Shown in pieces: positions 1-7,568 of a DNA stretch of 13,242 nucleotides. Position numbers and translations under genes: made by a program. The stretch covers positions 1-13,242 of the forward strand of contig DJHY01000285.1 in the NCBI GenBank assembly GCA_002433335.1, read 5' to 3'. The stretch is from Rhodospirillaceae bacterium UBA6608. GTDB lineage: Bacteria; Pseudomonadota; Alphaproteobacteria; Rhodospirillales_A; Casp-alpha2. The stretch's first letter is position 1. Each line of letters begins with the position of its first letter. The notes beneath the pieces are model-generated. The model was not told where the DNA came from. It made no database searches and was given only the letters and a program-made list of their open reading frames with translations.

Positions 1-1
1 G

Positions 2-151
2 GAATGCGAAGCCCTGATCTCGCGCATTCCGCTGGAGAAGATGGTCTCGCCCGAAGATGTCGCGGGGGCGATCCATTATCTGTGCTCGGACGATGCGCGC
101 TATGTCACCGGGACCGAGATCTGGGTCACCGGTGGGCAGCATATGTTCTAA
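2..151 (+). CDS. SDR-family oxidoreductase, C-terminal fragment
   Basis: This is the last 49 residues of a protein that begins outside the window. The reading frame gives a tail with SPEDVAGAIHYLCSDDARYV, then a TGTEIWVTGG segment, and stops at TAA. That pattern (P-E-D-V/I, a short helix with 'LCSDDA', then TG-x-x-x-x-V-x-GG near the C-terminus) is the typical end of classical short-chain dehydrogenases/reductases, which use NAD(P)H to oxidise or reduce alcohols, ketones or enoyl groups. The Rossmann glycine motif and the catalytic Tyr-x-x-x-Lys lie upstream and cannot be seen, so the substrate is unknown. It is followed at once by a terminator-like hairpin, so it is probably the last gene of its transcript. 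Confidence 0.8.
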   Translation, partial: ECEALISRIPLEKMVSPEDVAGAIHYLCSDDARYVTGTEIWVTGGQHMF

Positions 152-180
152 TTGCGCAATCGGCAGCGCGCGGTTTTTTT
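152..180 (+). terminator. Probable Rho-independent terminator after the SDR gene
   Basis: Bases 152-157 (TTGCGC) can pair with 168-173 (GCGCGG), giving four G-C pairs plus two G-U pairs around a 10-base loop. Seven consecutive T residues (174-180) follow. The position directly after the TAA stop at 149-151 fits an intrinsic terminator. The stem is short, so strength is uncertain. Confidence 0.5.
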
Positions 181-222
181 GCTGATTTTACGGTGGGTTA
201 AGGCGAAACCTTCATGCGGTTT

Positions 223-238
223 TTAACCGCGCTTTAAC
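223..238 (+). promoter_or_regulatory. CtrA-type binding site (TTAA-N7-TTAAC)
   Basis: TTAA at 223-226 and TTAA at 234-237 are separated by exactly seven bases and followed by C. This matches the full consensus site of CtrA, the alphaproteobacterial cell-cycle response regulator. The site lies about 105 bases upstream of the ATG of the large rod protein, in the only intergenic space upstream of that gene. A further TTAA half is at 198-201. The left half overlaps a perfect hairpin-like inverted repeat, GCGGTT-TTT-AACCGC at 216-230, which is an alternative reading as a terminator or operator. In a GC-rich genome two TTAA words at the right spacing are less likely by chance than in an AT-rich one, but a single match is not proof of binding. 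Confidence 0.5.
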
Positions 239-342
239 CACGTTCGCTTATCGTGCAGTGCGCTGTAATGGCGTTTCGTCCCCGTTCGGCGGGGGTGTAT
301 GATGATTTTTGCGCGTGTTGCCCGGGAAGGAGGGCGCGAACC

Positions 343-3300
343 ATGGCCAAGCAGGTATCTCGAAAAGGGACTCCGCAGGACGAGGCAACCCCGGAAAGCG
401 AACGCATTCCGACCGGTAGCGAGCCGACGCCCACATGGTCGCAATTGCCCGAGGTCGATGACCTTTTGGCGCCTGATGACTGGCGCGCGCCGTTCTACCT
501 GCGCTGGAAGCTGCATATCCTGGCCGGTGGAGTCCTGACGGTTCTGTGGTTCTCCGTGGTCCTGGATTTCCTGGACGAGAGCCTTGGCCTTTCCAATCTG
601 AACGAGTTGTTGCCGCATGAAGTCGGCGGCTTGGCCGCCGGGGCCTTTACGCCGGTCGCCTTTCTGTGGATGTTGATCGCCTATTTCGAACGCGGGCGGC
701 AATTGCGTCATGAAACGGCGGTTCTTCGCAACCATCTGAAAAAATTAATTTATCCGTCCGACCGTGCCGATAGCCGGATGAAGGAAATCACCGACGCCCT
801 GCGTAACCAGACCAAGGAACTGATCGCGGCTTCCGACGAAGCCGCGCGCCGCGGTCAGGCGCTGAGCGATATGATCCGCGAACGGACGCGTGACCTGGCC
901 CAAGTGTCCGAAGACGCCGATCTGCGCGCCCATGCCGTGGCCGATGCCCTGAAACGTCAGACCCAGGATTTGTCCTCGGCGTCCGAGCGGGCGGCGGACC
1001 GGGCACGGGATGTCGGCGAAACCTTGTTCGAGCAGGCGCATGGCCTGACGGTTACCACGGACCGCGCCTCGGCCCGCGCCGAAGATATGATCCAAACCCT
1101 GAAACGCCGTGCCGAGGAATTGGACGGTGTGGCGCAGGAAGCCTCCAACCGGACGATCAAGGCGGTCGAAGCGTTCGACCGTCGTTCCGAGCGTTTGGAT
1201 ACCGTGTCCCGCGAGGCGCTGGCCCGCGGCGTTCAGGCCGACAGCCTTTTGGAACGTCGGATTGGCGAAATTCAGGAAGCTGCGGGCAAGGCCAATGCAG
1301 CCGTGACCGATGCCGCCGGGACGCTGGAGAACAGCGCCGAAAACCTGTCGCAGCGCGCTGATCGCGCCAAGGAAACGGCGGCGGAACTGGAAATGGGCTT
1401 GGGCCGTCAGGCCGACGTCCTGGACGGGGTCGGGGCCCGCGTGTCCGCGCGTATTTCGCAAATCAGCACGGAACTGCATGAAAACGCCGCAGCCTTGTCG
1501 ACTGTAACCGAACAGGCGGTCGTTCAGGCGACCGACGCGGGCGGGCGTTTGGACCGTCAGGCTGCCGCTATTTCAGAGACCGTCGATCGTGCCGTCACGC
1601 GCCTTCTGCAATCCGGCGATGGATTGTCGGCCCAGGTCGACAACCTTCACGGTCAGGCGCAACGCATCGCCGATCAAAGCGATGCCGCCGCCGACAACCT
1701 GCGCCGAGCCACCAATGAATTGGGCGATAGCGCCGACCATGTGCTGACGCGCGCCGAACAAGCGGGGAGCGAACTGCGCGGCCGGTCCGAGGAACTGCGC
1801 GGCGTTGCCGACGATGCGGTCGGTCGGCTGGCGGAATTCGGTCGAGATGTCGGTCAGCGGCGCAACGAATTGGCCCAGGCCGCAGACTCCGCCGCCAACC
1901 GTTTGGCCGCTGTCGGGGCCGATCTGGCCCGCCGCCAGGGTGATCTTTCCAATGCCTCTGACGTCGCCGATGGCCGCGTCACCGCGTTGATCGAAGGACT
2001 GCGCGAAACGGAATCGACCCTGGCCCGCACAGTCGAAAAGGGGACGGCGGACGTGGCCTCGGTCACCCGTGCGCTGTTGCATGGCGCGGATCGGGTGCAA
2101 GCCTCGACCCAGCGCACGGAAACCATTGCCGCGACCCTGCAGGAAACCTTGCTTGGCCTGACAGAAGCCAGTGTTCAGGCGGTCGAACGCCTGGATCAAC
2201 TGGGCGGTCAGATGAGTGCGCAATCGTCGCGGATTGGCGATGCGTCGGGTCTTGCGGTCACCAACCTGGAAAAAGTCTCAGCTTTGCTGCGCTTCCATTC
2301 CGATCGGTTGCGGGAGATGTCGCAGCGCGCGGTCGAACAGATGGGTGCTGCCGGTGGCGCCGTGGAAGGGGCGGGCGACAAGATCACGACCAAGGTCGAC
2401 GAGGCCGACAAGCAGCTGCGTGCCTTGGATGCGAACATGCAGTCGCGCCTGGATCAGATTGTTTCCGCCTCGGCGCAGACCACGGCCGCAATCGGCGCGA
2501 CCCTGGATGCGGTTAAGCGCGGCTCGGCCGGGTTGCAGGTATCCGGTGCTGAAGCGATCGGTGAAATGACAAAGGCCGGGGCCGAATTGAACGGTCAGGC
2601 GCGGGCCATCCGCGAGGTCTCCGATCAGGCGGCCAACCTTTTGTCGTTGGTCACGGAAACCCTGTTCCGGCAGGGAGAAATTGTTTCCGAAACCTCGGAT
2701 GCGGCGGGCCGCAAGGTTGGCGCTCTGCGCGACGCTATGGAACTGCGCACGGTCGAATTGGAGCGGGTCAGCACCCTGGCGGACGAGCGGATCACCAGCG
2801 CCCGGCGGTTCCTGAAGGATGCGGCGGGCGATCTGGACGATGCCACGGCGCGCGCGTCGGAGCGCGTTTCCGAAGCTTCGACCGCCCTGAGTGATGGCAG
2901 CGCCAAGGTCGAGGAAGTCGTCGACCATGCGGTTTCGCGCCTGGGGACCATCGGCGATGTGGTCAAGGATGTTGTCGAAGAGGCCGTTGCCGATTCCGAC
3001 CGCACCACGGCCCGTTTGGCGGGTATCCGCAATGGCTTGACCCAGTACCGGGGCGAGTTGGAAAGCGCCGTCACCGACGCTCGTGAAAAGCTGGTCGGCC
3101 TGGGAACGATCCTGCGCAATTCCGCTGCCGACGTGAACAAGGCGTCCGAGACGGCGGGCGGGGACCTGACCGTCTTCTCAGAACGTCTGAACGAACAGGC
3201 GGGTAACGTGACCCGCATGGCGAACGAGGCCGCGGCTCGCTTGATGCGGGTCGGCGAGGGCCTGCAGGGTCGCGCTAACGAAGTCGCGCAGACGGTCGAC

Positions 3301-4473
3301 AAGTCGTCGAACATGGTGACGCTGATTTCCGACGCGCTGCATTCGTCGTCGCAGCAATTGACCTCGGTGGTCGAGCGGGCCTCGGGCCAGGTCGAAGCCA
3401 TCGGCACCATGCTGCGCCAGCGGACGACCGAACTGGAAGGCATGTCGAACAGCACGCTGACCGGTCTGCGCGACCTGGGCCGCGAATTCCGAACCCGCTT
3501 GGACGAACTGGAAAACGTGTCCCGCGACCTGACCTCGCGCGTCGACGAGGCCTCGCACTCGCTCGACAGCCGCGCCGCTCAGTTGGATCGGGTGTCTGAG
3601 CGGGCGGTCGAACGCCTGGATCAGGCGGGCGAAGCCGTGGCCCGGACCTCGGCCCAGGCCGACGGCCTGTGGCGTGAAAGTAGTGAAAAAATCAACCGTC
3701 TGGCCGAAGGGCTGCGGGCCCATACGGACGAGGCGGGCGGTCTGGCCGACAAAGTCCTGTCCAAGATGGACGGCGCCGCCGAAACCCTGCGTCGCCAGAT
3801 GGACCATTTGTCGTCCAACTACCGCCAGGCGGAACAGAGCATTTCCGCGCTGGGGCAATCGATCACCGAACGCGGGCGGCAATTGGGCAAGGCCTCGGAC
3901 GAGGCGATCTCCAAGGTCGGCCTGTGGGATTCCGCCCTGCGCAATCAGGCGGAGAACATCAACCGTTCGCTGGGCGACTTCAGCCGCCGCGCGCAGGAAA
4001 CCAGCACCAATCTGGAGGCTCAGTCGCGGCAACTGCATTTCGCCGCCGACGAGGCGCGCTCGATCCTGGATACATTGAACAAGCGCAAGGACGACGTGCA
4101 GGCATCGGACTTCCTGCAGCAAATGGCCTTTGTCGCCGAACGTCTGCAGTCGGTCGCGGTCGACCTCAACAGAACTTTGGAAGTGCCGATCAGCGAAGAC
4201 GAATGGCGGCGCTTCAATCAGGGCGAAAAGGGTATCTTCGTCCGCAAGATGCTGGGTTTCCGCGAGAAGACGAAGCTGGACGCGATCAACAAGCTATATC
4301 GCGAAAACAGCGAGTTCCGCGATTACGCTGGGCGCTATCTGTCCGAATTCGAACGGGTCCTTCAGGATGCGGCCAAGCGCGATCCGGACAACATCCTGCG
4401 TACGACATTCCTGTCATCCGACGTGGGCAAGCTGTACATGATCCTGGCGCGGGCGTTGGGCCGAAATATCTGA
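343..4473 (+). CDS. Giant membrane-anchored helical-rod protein with 25-residue repeats (TipN/GPR-like architecture)
   Basis: The protein has 1376 residues. The start is ATG 343, chosen because AAGGAGG (327-333) sits nine bases ahead; a GTG at 253 is in frame but has no such site and would add a Cys-rich leader. Residues 1-50 are acidic/polar. Two membrane segments follow at about 57-77 and 95-115, predicting a short hairpin with both termini on the same side, probably the cytoplasm. Residues 153-1248 form one continuous helical rod made of tandem 25-residue units. There is no proline from 139 to 1281 and no cysteine anywhere. Residues 1249-1376 are non-repetitive, aromatic-containing and end in a probable helical cap (FLSSDVGKLYMILARALGR). 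Two N-terminal membrane helices plus a very long coil is the layout of the polarity factors TipN of Caulobacter and GPR of Agrobacterium. Homology is inference from architecture only, and no enzymatic motif is visible. A generic structural or envelope-scaffold coiled coil is the alternative. The gene is monocistronic and converges on cobA eight bases downstream. Confidence 0.9.
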   Translation: MAKQVSRKGTPQDEATPESERIPTGSEPTPTWSQLPEVDDLLAPDDWRAPFYLRWKLHILAGGVLTVLWFSVVLDFLDESLGLSNLNELLPHEVGGLAAGAFTPVAFLWMLIAYFERGRQLRHETAVLRNHLKKLIYPSDRADSRMKEITDALRNQTKELIAASDEAARRGQALSDMIRERTRDLAQVSEDADLRAHAVADALKRQTQDLSSASERAADRARDVGETLFEQAHGLTVTTDRASARAEDMIQTLKRRAEELDGVAQEASNRTIKAVEAFDRRSERLDTVSREALARGVQADSLLERRIGEIQEAAGKANAAVTDAAGTLENSAENLSQRADRAKETAAELEMGLGRQADVLDGVGARVSARISQISTELHENAAALSTVTEQAVVQATDAGGRLDRQAAAISETVDRAVTRLLQSGDGLSAQVDNLHGQAQRIADQSDAAADNLRRATNELGDSADHVLTRAEQAGSELRGRSEELRGVADDAVGRLAEFGRDVGQRRNELAQAADSAANRLAAVGADLARRQGDLSNASDVADGRVTALIEGLRETESTLARTVEKGTADVASVTRALLHGADRVQASTQRTETIAATLQETLLGLTEASVQAVERLDQLGGQMSAQSSRIGDASGLAVTNLEKVSALLRFHSDRLREMSQRAVEQMGAAGGAVEGAGDKITTKVDEADKQLRALDANMQSRLDQIVSASAQTTAAIGATLDAVKRGSAGLQVSGAEAIGEMTKAGAELNGQARAIREVSDQAANLLSLVTETLFRQGEIVSETSDAAGRKVGALRDAMELRTVELERVSTLADERITSARRFLKDAAGDLDDATARASERVSEASTALSDGSAKVEEVVDHAVSRLGTIGDVVKDVVEEAVADSDRTTARLAGIRNGLTQYRGELESAVTDAREKLVGLGTILRNSAADVNKASETAGGDLTVFSERLNEQAGNVTRMANEAAARLMRVGEGLQGRANEVAQTVDKSSNMVTLISDALHSSSQQLTSVVERASGQVEAIGTMLRQRTTELEGMSNSTLTGLRDLGREFRTRLDELENVSRDLTSRVDEASHSLDSRAAQLDRVSERAVERLDQAGEAVARTSAQADGLWRESSEKINRLAEGLRAHTDEAGGLADKVLSKMDGAAETLRRQMDHLSSNYRQAEQSISALGQSITERGRQLGKASDEAISKVGLWDSALRNQAENINRSLGDFSRRAQETSTNLEAQSRQLHFAADEARSILDTLNKRKDDVQASDFLQQMAFVAERLQSVAVDLNRTLEVPISEDEWRRFNQGEKGIFVRKMLGFREKTKLDAINKLYRENSEFRDYAGRYLSEFERVLQDAAKRDPDNILRTTFLSSDVGKLYMILARALGRNI
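799..4086 (+). repeat. Degenerate tandem array: 43 units of 75 bp (25 aa) plus one of 63 bp (21 aa)
   Basis: Aligned by hand, residues 153-602 are 18 units and residues 624-1248 are 25 units, all exactly 25 residues; between them, 603-623 is one 21-residue unit. The sum fits the protein length exactly. Position 1 is Leu, Ile, Val, Met or Phe in all 43 full units; position 8 is mostly Leu, Ile or Val, position 12 mostly Ser or Ala, position 15 very often Ala, and 19 and 22 are small or hydrophobic. Core positions 1, 5, 8, 12, 15, 19 and 22 give spacings 4-3-4-3-4-3-4, that is, three heptads plus four, or seven turns per 25 residues. The DNA units are strongly diverged, so the array is detectable in protein rather than by base identity. 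Confidence 0.9.
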
Positions 4474-4481
4474 CGCGGGAA

Positions 4482-5288
4482 TCAGTCGCCGCTGCCGGTA
4501 CCTTCGTCGCTGTCTAGGGCATCCGCCGGATTGAACCAGCGCAGGTCGTCGGCCAGGCTCGTCACCTTGCCGATGACCATCAATGTCGCCCCGACAAGCT
4601 TGGCTTTCTCGACCGTATCAGCCAGATCCCGCAACGGCGCGCGGACCGTGCGTTGATCGGGGCGCGTGCCCTGGTTGATCGCGGCGGCGGGGGTGTCGGG
4701 TGATAATCCGTGGTCGATCAGGCGGCGGCATATGGTCTCCAGATTGGTCAGGCCCATATAGACCACCAGGGTCGTTTCCGGATCGGCCAAACCGTCCCAG
4801 TCCAATTCCAGCGAACCTTCGGTTGCCAAATGGCCGGTAATGAAGCGCACGCCGTGGGCCAGGCCACGGTGGGTCAGGGGAATGCCCGCATAGGCGGCGC
4901 AGGCCGCGGAAGAGGTGATGCCGGGCACGATCTCGAACGGAATGTTGGCTTTTGCCAGGTGCAGGGCTTCTTCGCCGCCGCGCCCGAATACGAACGGATC
5001 GCCGCCTTTCAGGCGCACCACTCGGCGGCCGGACAGCGCCAGTTTTACCAGCAGGGCGTTGATATCTTCCTGCGGCATATGGTGATTTCGGGCCTGCTTG
5101 CCGGCGAAAATGCGGCTGGCCCCGGCAGGAATCAGGTCAAGCACCTGATCGGACACCAATTTGTCATAGACGACCACATCTGCTCCCATGATCCGCCGCA
5201 GACCCTTGATGGTCAGCAGGTCCGGGTCGCCCGGTCCGGCGCCGACAATGGCGACGGGCGTAACGGCGGGGCGGGAATTTCCGTTCAT
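4482..5288 (-). CDS. cobA: Uroporphyrinogen-III C-methyltransferase (SUMT)
   Basis: This 268-residue enzyme transfers two methyl groups from S-adenosylmethionine to uroporphyrinogen III to make precorrin-2, the branch point to siroheme and cobalamin. Both family signatures are intact: GAGPGDPDLLT at 16-26 and RLKGGDPFVFGRGGEE at 92-107, followed by VPGITS at 121-126 and PLTHRG at 137-142. Length matches the stand-alone enzyme, and the dehydrogenase/ferrochelatase half of the E. coli CysG fusion is absent, so siroheme would need separate enzymes. The start is ATG 5288; the reading frame stays open far upstream, but that part lies antisense to ctaA and has no family character. No strong ribosome site is visible. 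It is divergent from ctaA. Siroheme supply for sulfite reductase fits the sulfur genes further right. Confidence 0.95.
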   Translation of the reverse strand: MNGNSRPAVTPVAIVGAGPGDPDLLTIKGLRRIMGADVVVYDKLVSDQVLDLIPAGASRIFAGKQARNHHMPQEDINALLVKLALSGRRVVRLKGGDPFVFGRGGEEALHLAKANIPFEIVPGITSSAACAAYAGIPLTHRGLAHGVRFITGHLATEGSLELDWDGLADPETTLVVYMGLTNLETICRRLIDHGLSPDTPAAAINQGTRPDQRTVRAPLRDLADTVEKAKLVGATLMVIGKVTSLADDLRWFNPADALDSDEGTGSGD

Positions 5289-5450
5289 GTGGTTGGCTTC
5301 GTTCGGTGATTGAGATATGACGCGGGGGCCCGGGAAGGCGATGCGCCGATTGGCCACACCTTTGTGCAAAATTCCCGGTAAATCAATGGCGCAGGCGACA
5401 AATTGTCCCCATCTAAGCCTGCGCGCCAACTGGAATACGGATATCCGCCC
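5289..5450. other. Divergent intergenic region between cobA and ctaA
   Basis: These 162 bases must hold the promoters of cobA (leftward) and ctaA (rightward). I see no convincing -35/-10 pair, no cobalamin riboswitch and no strong ribosome-binding site for either gene. Confidence 0.6.
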
Positions 5451-6509
5451 ATGAATACAGCCTCGGACGCCCGCCAAGCTGGAATCGCGCCTGCGCGCGG
5501 ATTTGATCCCGTCGCTGCCTGGTTGTTCCTGATCTGCGCGCTGGTTTTCGCCATGGTCGTGTTGGGTGGGGTGACGCGCTTGACTGAGTCGGGGCTGTCG
5601 ATGGTCAATTGGCGGCCGGTGACCGGCTGGCTGCCGCCCCTGAGCCAGGCCGAATGGCAGGCGGCGTTCGACGCCTATCGGCAAAGCCCTGAATACCATC
5701 ACATCAATCGGGGCATGAGCCTGGAAGGGTTCCAAGGGATTTTCTGGCTGGAATACCTGCATCGTCTGTTCGGGCGGGTGATCGGTATCGCGTTTTTCGT
5801 ACCGTTCGTGTGGTTCATGGTGCGTGGACGGTTGACGGGCAGCCTTCGGACCAAGTGCGCCGTCATGTTCGTCCTGGGCGGCCTGCAGGGCGTTCTGGGT
5901 TGGTACATGGTCAAAAGCGGCCTGATCGATGAGCCTTCCGTCAGCCAGTACCGTCTGGGCGCGCATCTGTCCCTGGCGTTGGCGATATACCTTTTCGCGC
6001 TCTGGACGGCGCTGGACATCGTGCAACCGCGCGCCAAAGCGCTTGCGGCGGGGCAGGGGCCTGCGGCCAAGCTGGCCGCAGGTTTGCTGGCCATCGTCTT
6101 CTTGACCGTGTTTTCCGGGGCGCTGGTCGCAGGATTGGATGCGGGTTTTCTCTACAATACCTTTCCATTGATGGATGGCAGGTTGTTTCCCGCCGACGGT
6201 TTCGGCCTGACGCCGGCTTATCTCAACTTTTTCGAGGATCGGGCAACGGTTCAGTTCGATCACCGCGTCTTGGCGATGACCACGGTCTGCCTGGTTTTCG
6301 CCTATTGGATTTGGGTGCGGCGGTCGGATGCGGCGCCCGGTGTGAAGCAGGCCGCAGGCTTGATGGTTCTGGCGGTTTTCGCGCAGGCGACGATCGGGAT
6401 TTCGACGTTGTTGATGGTCGTGCCGGTTTGGCTCGGCGCCCTGCATCAGGCCGGAGCGGTGGTTTTGCTGACGGCGGGGACCTGGACCTTGCACCAAGCC
6501 CGCCGTTAA
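5451..6509 (+). CDS. ctaA: Heme A synthase (COX15/CtaA family)
   Basis: This 352-residue integral membrane protein oxidises the C8 methyl group of heme O to a formyl group, making heme A for aa3-type cytochrome oxidases. About eight hydrophobic helices are visible. Family landmarks are in order: GGVTRLTESGLSMVNW at 39-54, MSLEGFQGIFWLEYLHRLFGR at 89-109 (His104), GAHLSLAL at 170-177 (His172), QFDHR at 268-272 (His271) and LHQAG at 331-335 (His332). These four histidines are the expected heme ligands. Length is normal for the proteobacterial long form. ATG 5451 is preferred over an upstream in-frame TTG (5403) because family similarity begins after it. Presence implies an aerobic respiratory chain with a heme A oxidase. 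A short GC hairpin spans its stop codon but has no T-run. Confidence 0.95.
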   Translation: MNTASDARQAGIAPARGFDPVAAWLFLICALVFAMVVLGGVTRLTESGLSMVNWRPVTGWLPPLSQAEWQAAFDAYRQSPEYHHINRGMSLEGFQGIFWLEYLHRLFGRVIGIAFFVPFVWFMVRGRLTGSLRTKCAVMFVLGGLQGVLGWYMVKSGLIDEPSVSQYRLGAHLSLALAIYLFALWTALDIVQPRAKALAAGQGPAAKLAAGLLAIVFLTVFSGALVAGLDAGFLYNTFPLMDGRLFPADGFGLTPAYLNFFEDRATVQFDHRVLAMTTVCLVFAYWIWVRRSDAAPGVKQAAGLMVLAVFAQATIGISTLLMVVPVWLGALHQAGAVVLLTAGTWTLHQARR

Positions 6510-6638
6510 GCGGGCGGTTGGTATCGTGTTGATAGATTTGGGTTCCCTAGCGGCCCGTTTCCCGGCAAACTGCGCCGCAGATATCTGCCCAAATTAAAAC
6601 GGGACCAAAAAGACCCATGGATGGGGGAAGACCTGGTT
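6510..6638 (+). other. Intergenic leader upstream of the DHH phosphoesterase
   Basis: This 129-base gap holds a perfect 12-base palindrome, GCAGATATCTGC, at 6577-6588. A purine-rich ribosome-binding site (GGGGGAAG, 6623-6630) lies eight bases ahead of the ATG at 6639. No clear promoter hexamers were identified, though the palindrome lies where an operator or leader structure could be. Confidence 0.45.
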
Positions 6639-7568
6639 ATGAGTGATAAATTTCGCCTGATTACCCGAAGCGACTTTGATGGATTGGTCTGCGCCGTCCT
6701 TTTGAAGGAACTTGATCTGATCGACGACATCAAGTTCGTGCATCCGAAGGACATGCAGGACGGCACCATTTTGGTGTCCGAGCGCGATATTTCGACCAAC
6801 CTGCCGTATGTCCCGGGCATTCATCTGGCGTTCGATCACCACCTCAGCGAAACGCTGCGCATGGAAGATAAGCCGGAAAATCATATTATCGATCCGAAGG
6901 CTCCGTCCGCCGCGCGCGTCGTCTACGATCACTACGGCGGTAAGGCTGCTTTCCCCAACGTTTCCGACGAAATGATGGAAGCGGTCGACAAGGGCGATGC
7001 CGCGCAGTTCAACAAGGACGAAGTTCTCGACCCTCAAGGCTGGGATCTGATGAACTTCCTGATGGATGCGCGCACGGGCCTGGGCCGGTTCCGTGAATTC
7101 CGGGTTTCGAACTATCAGTTGATGATGGACTTGATCGACTATTGCCGCGGTCATTCGATCGGCGAGATTCTGGCTTTGCCGGACGTCAAGGAACGCGTCG
7201 AACTGTACAACGAACACCGTGAAAAGCAGATTGATCAGATCAAGCGGTGCTCGACCGTGCATGGCAATCTGGTCGTTCTCGATCTGCGCGAAGAGGAAAC
7301 GATCTTCGCCGGTAACCGGTTCATGATCTATGCGCTCTACCCCGACACCAACATCTCGATCCATGTGTTGTGGGGCATGCAGAAGATGAACACCGTGTTC
7401 GCCACGGGTAAATCGATCCTCAACCGGACGTCCAACACCAACGTCGGCGAGCTGATGTTGAAGTATGGCGGCGGTGGGCACCTGAATGCGGGGACGTGTC
7501 AGGTGGAAAACGACGATGCCGAACGGGTTCTGGGGGAACTGATCGAGCAAATCACCACGGACGGCTAA
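6639..7568 (+). CDS. DHH-family phosphoesterase (exopolyphosphatase-like)
   Basis: This 309-residue soluble protein has the metal-binding motifs of the DHH superfamily: SDFDG at 11-15, the name-giving FDHH at 65-68, an acidic VDKGD at 116-120, and the glycine-rich GGGGHLNAGTC at 277-287 of the C-terminal DHHA1-type domain. Members hydrolyse phosphoester or phosphoanhydride bonds with Mn2+ or Mg2+, acting on substrates such as polyphosphate, short RNAs or cyclic dinucleotides. Nothing in the sequence decides which, and automated exopolyphosphatase names are weak. The ATG at 6639 is chosen over the in-frame ATG at 6621 because GGGGGAAG lies between them at correct spacing. Its stop overlaps the start of the protease gene by one base (TAATG), which predicts translational coupling. 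Confidence 0.88.
   Translation: MSDKFRLITRSDFDGLVCAVLLKELDLIDDIKFVHPKDMQDGTILVSERDISTNLPYVPGIHLAFDHHLSETLRMEDKPENHIIDPKAPSAARVVYDHYGGKAAFPNVSDEMMEAVDKGDAAQFNKDEVLDPQGWDLMNFLMDARTGLGRFREFRVSNYQLMMDLIDYCRGHSIGEILALPDVKERVELYNEHREKQIDQIKRCSTVHGNLVVLDLREEETIFAGNRFMIYALYPDTNISIHVLWGMQKMNTVFATGKSILNRTSNTNVGELMLKYGGGGHLNAGTCQVENDDAERVLGELIEQITTDG

Noticed and set aside
253..342. Upstream GTG start adding 30 residues to the rod protein
   Set aside because: The extension lacks a ribosome site and has a Cys-rich composition unlike the protein, while ATG 343 has AAGGAGG at ideal spacing.
745..1479. Long open frame on the minus strand inside the rod gene (similar ones at 2278-2928, 2625-3455 and 3178-4122)
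   Set aside because: These are antisense shadows of the repeat-bearing GC-rich gene; the periodic composition keeps opposite frames open. None has a ribosome site or recognisable domain.
5289..6497. Minus-strand N-terminal extension of about 400 codons in frame with cobA, antisense to ctaA
   Set aside because: The part upstream of 5288 is low-complexity, rich in Arg, Gln and Pro, and antisense to a clear heme A synthase. The SUMT fold starts just after ATG 5288.
6498..6515. GC hairpin (GCCCGC/GCGGGC) spanning the ctaA stop as a terminator
   Set aside because: The stem is only six base pairs and no T-run follows; it could attenuate but is not a convincing intrinsic terminator.
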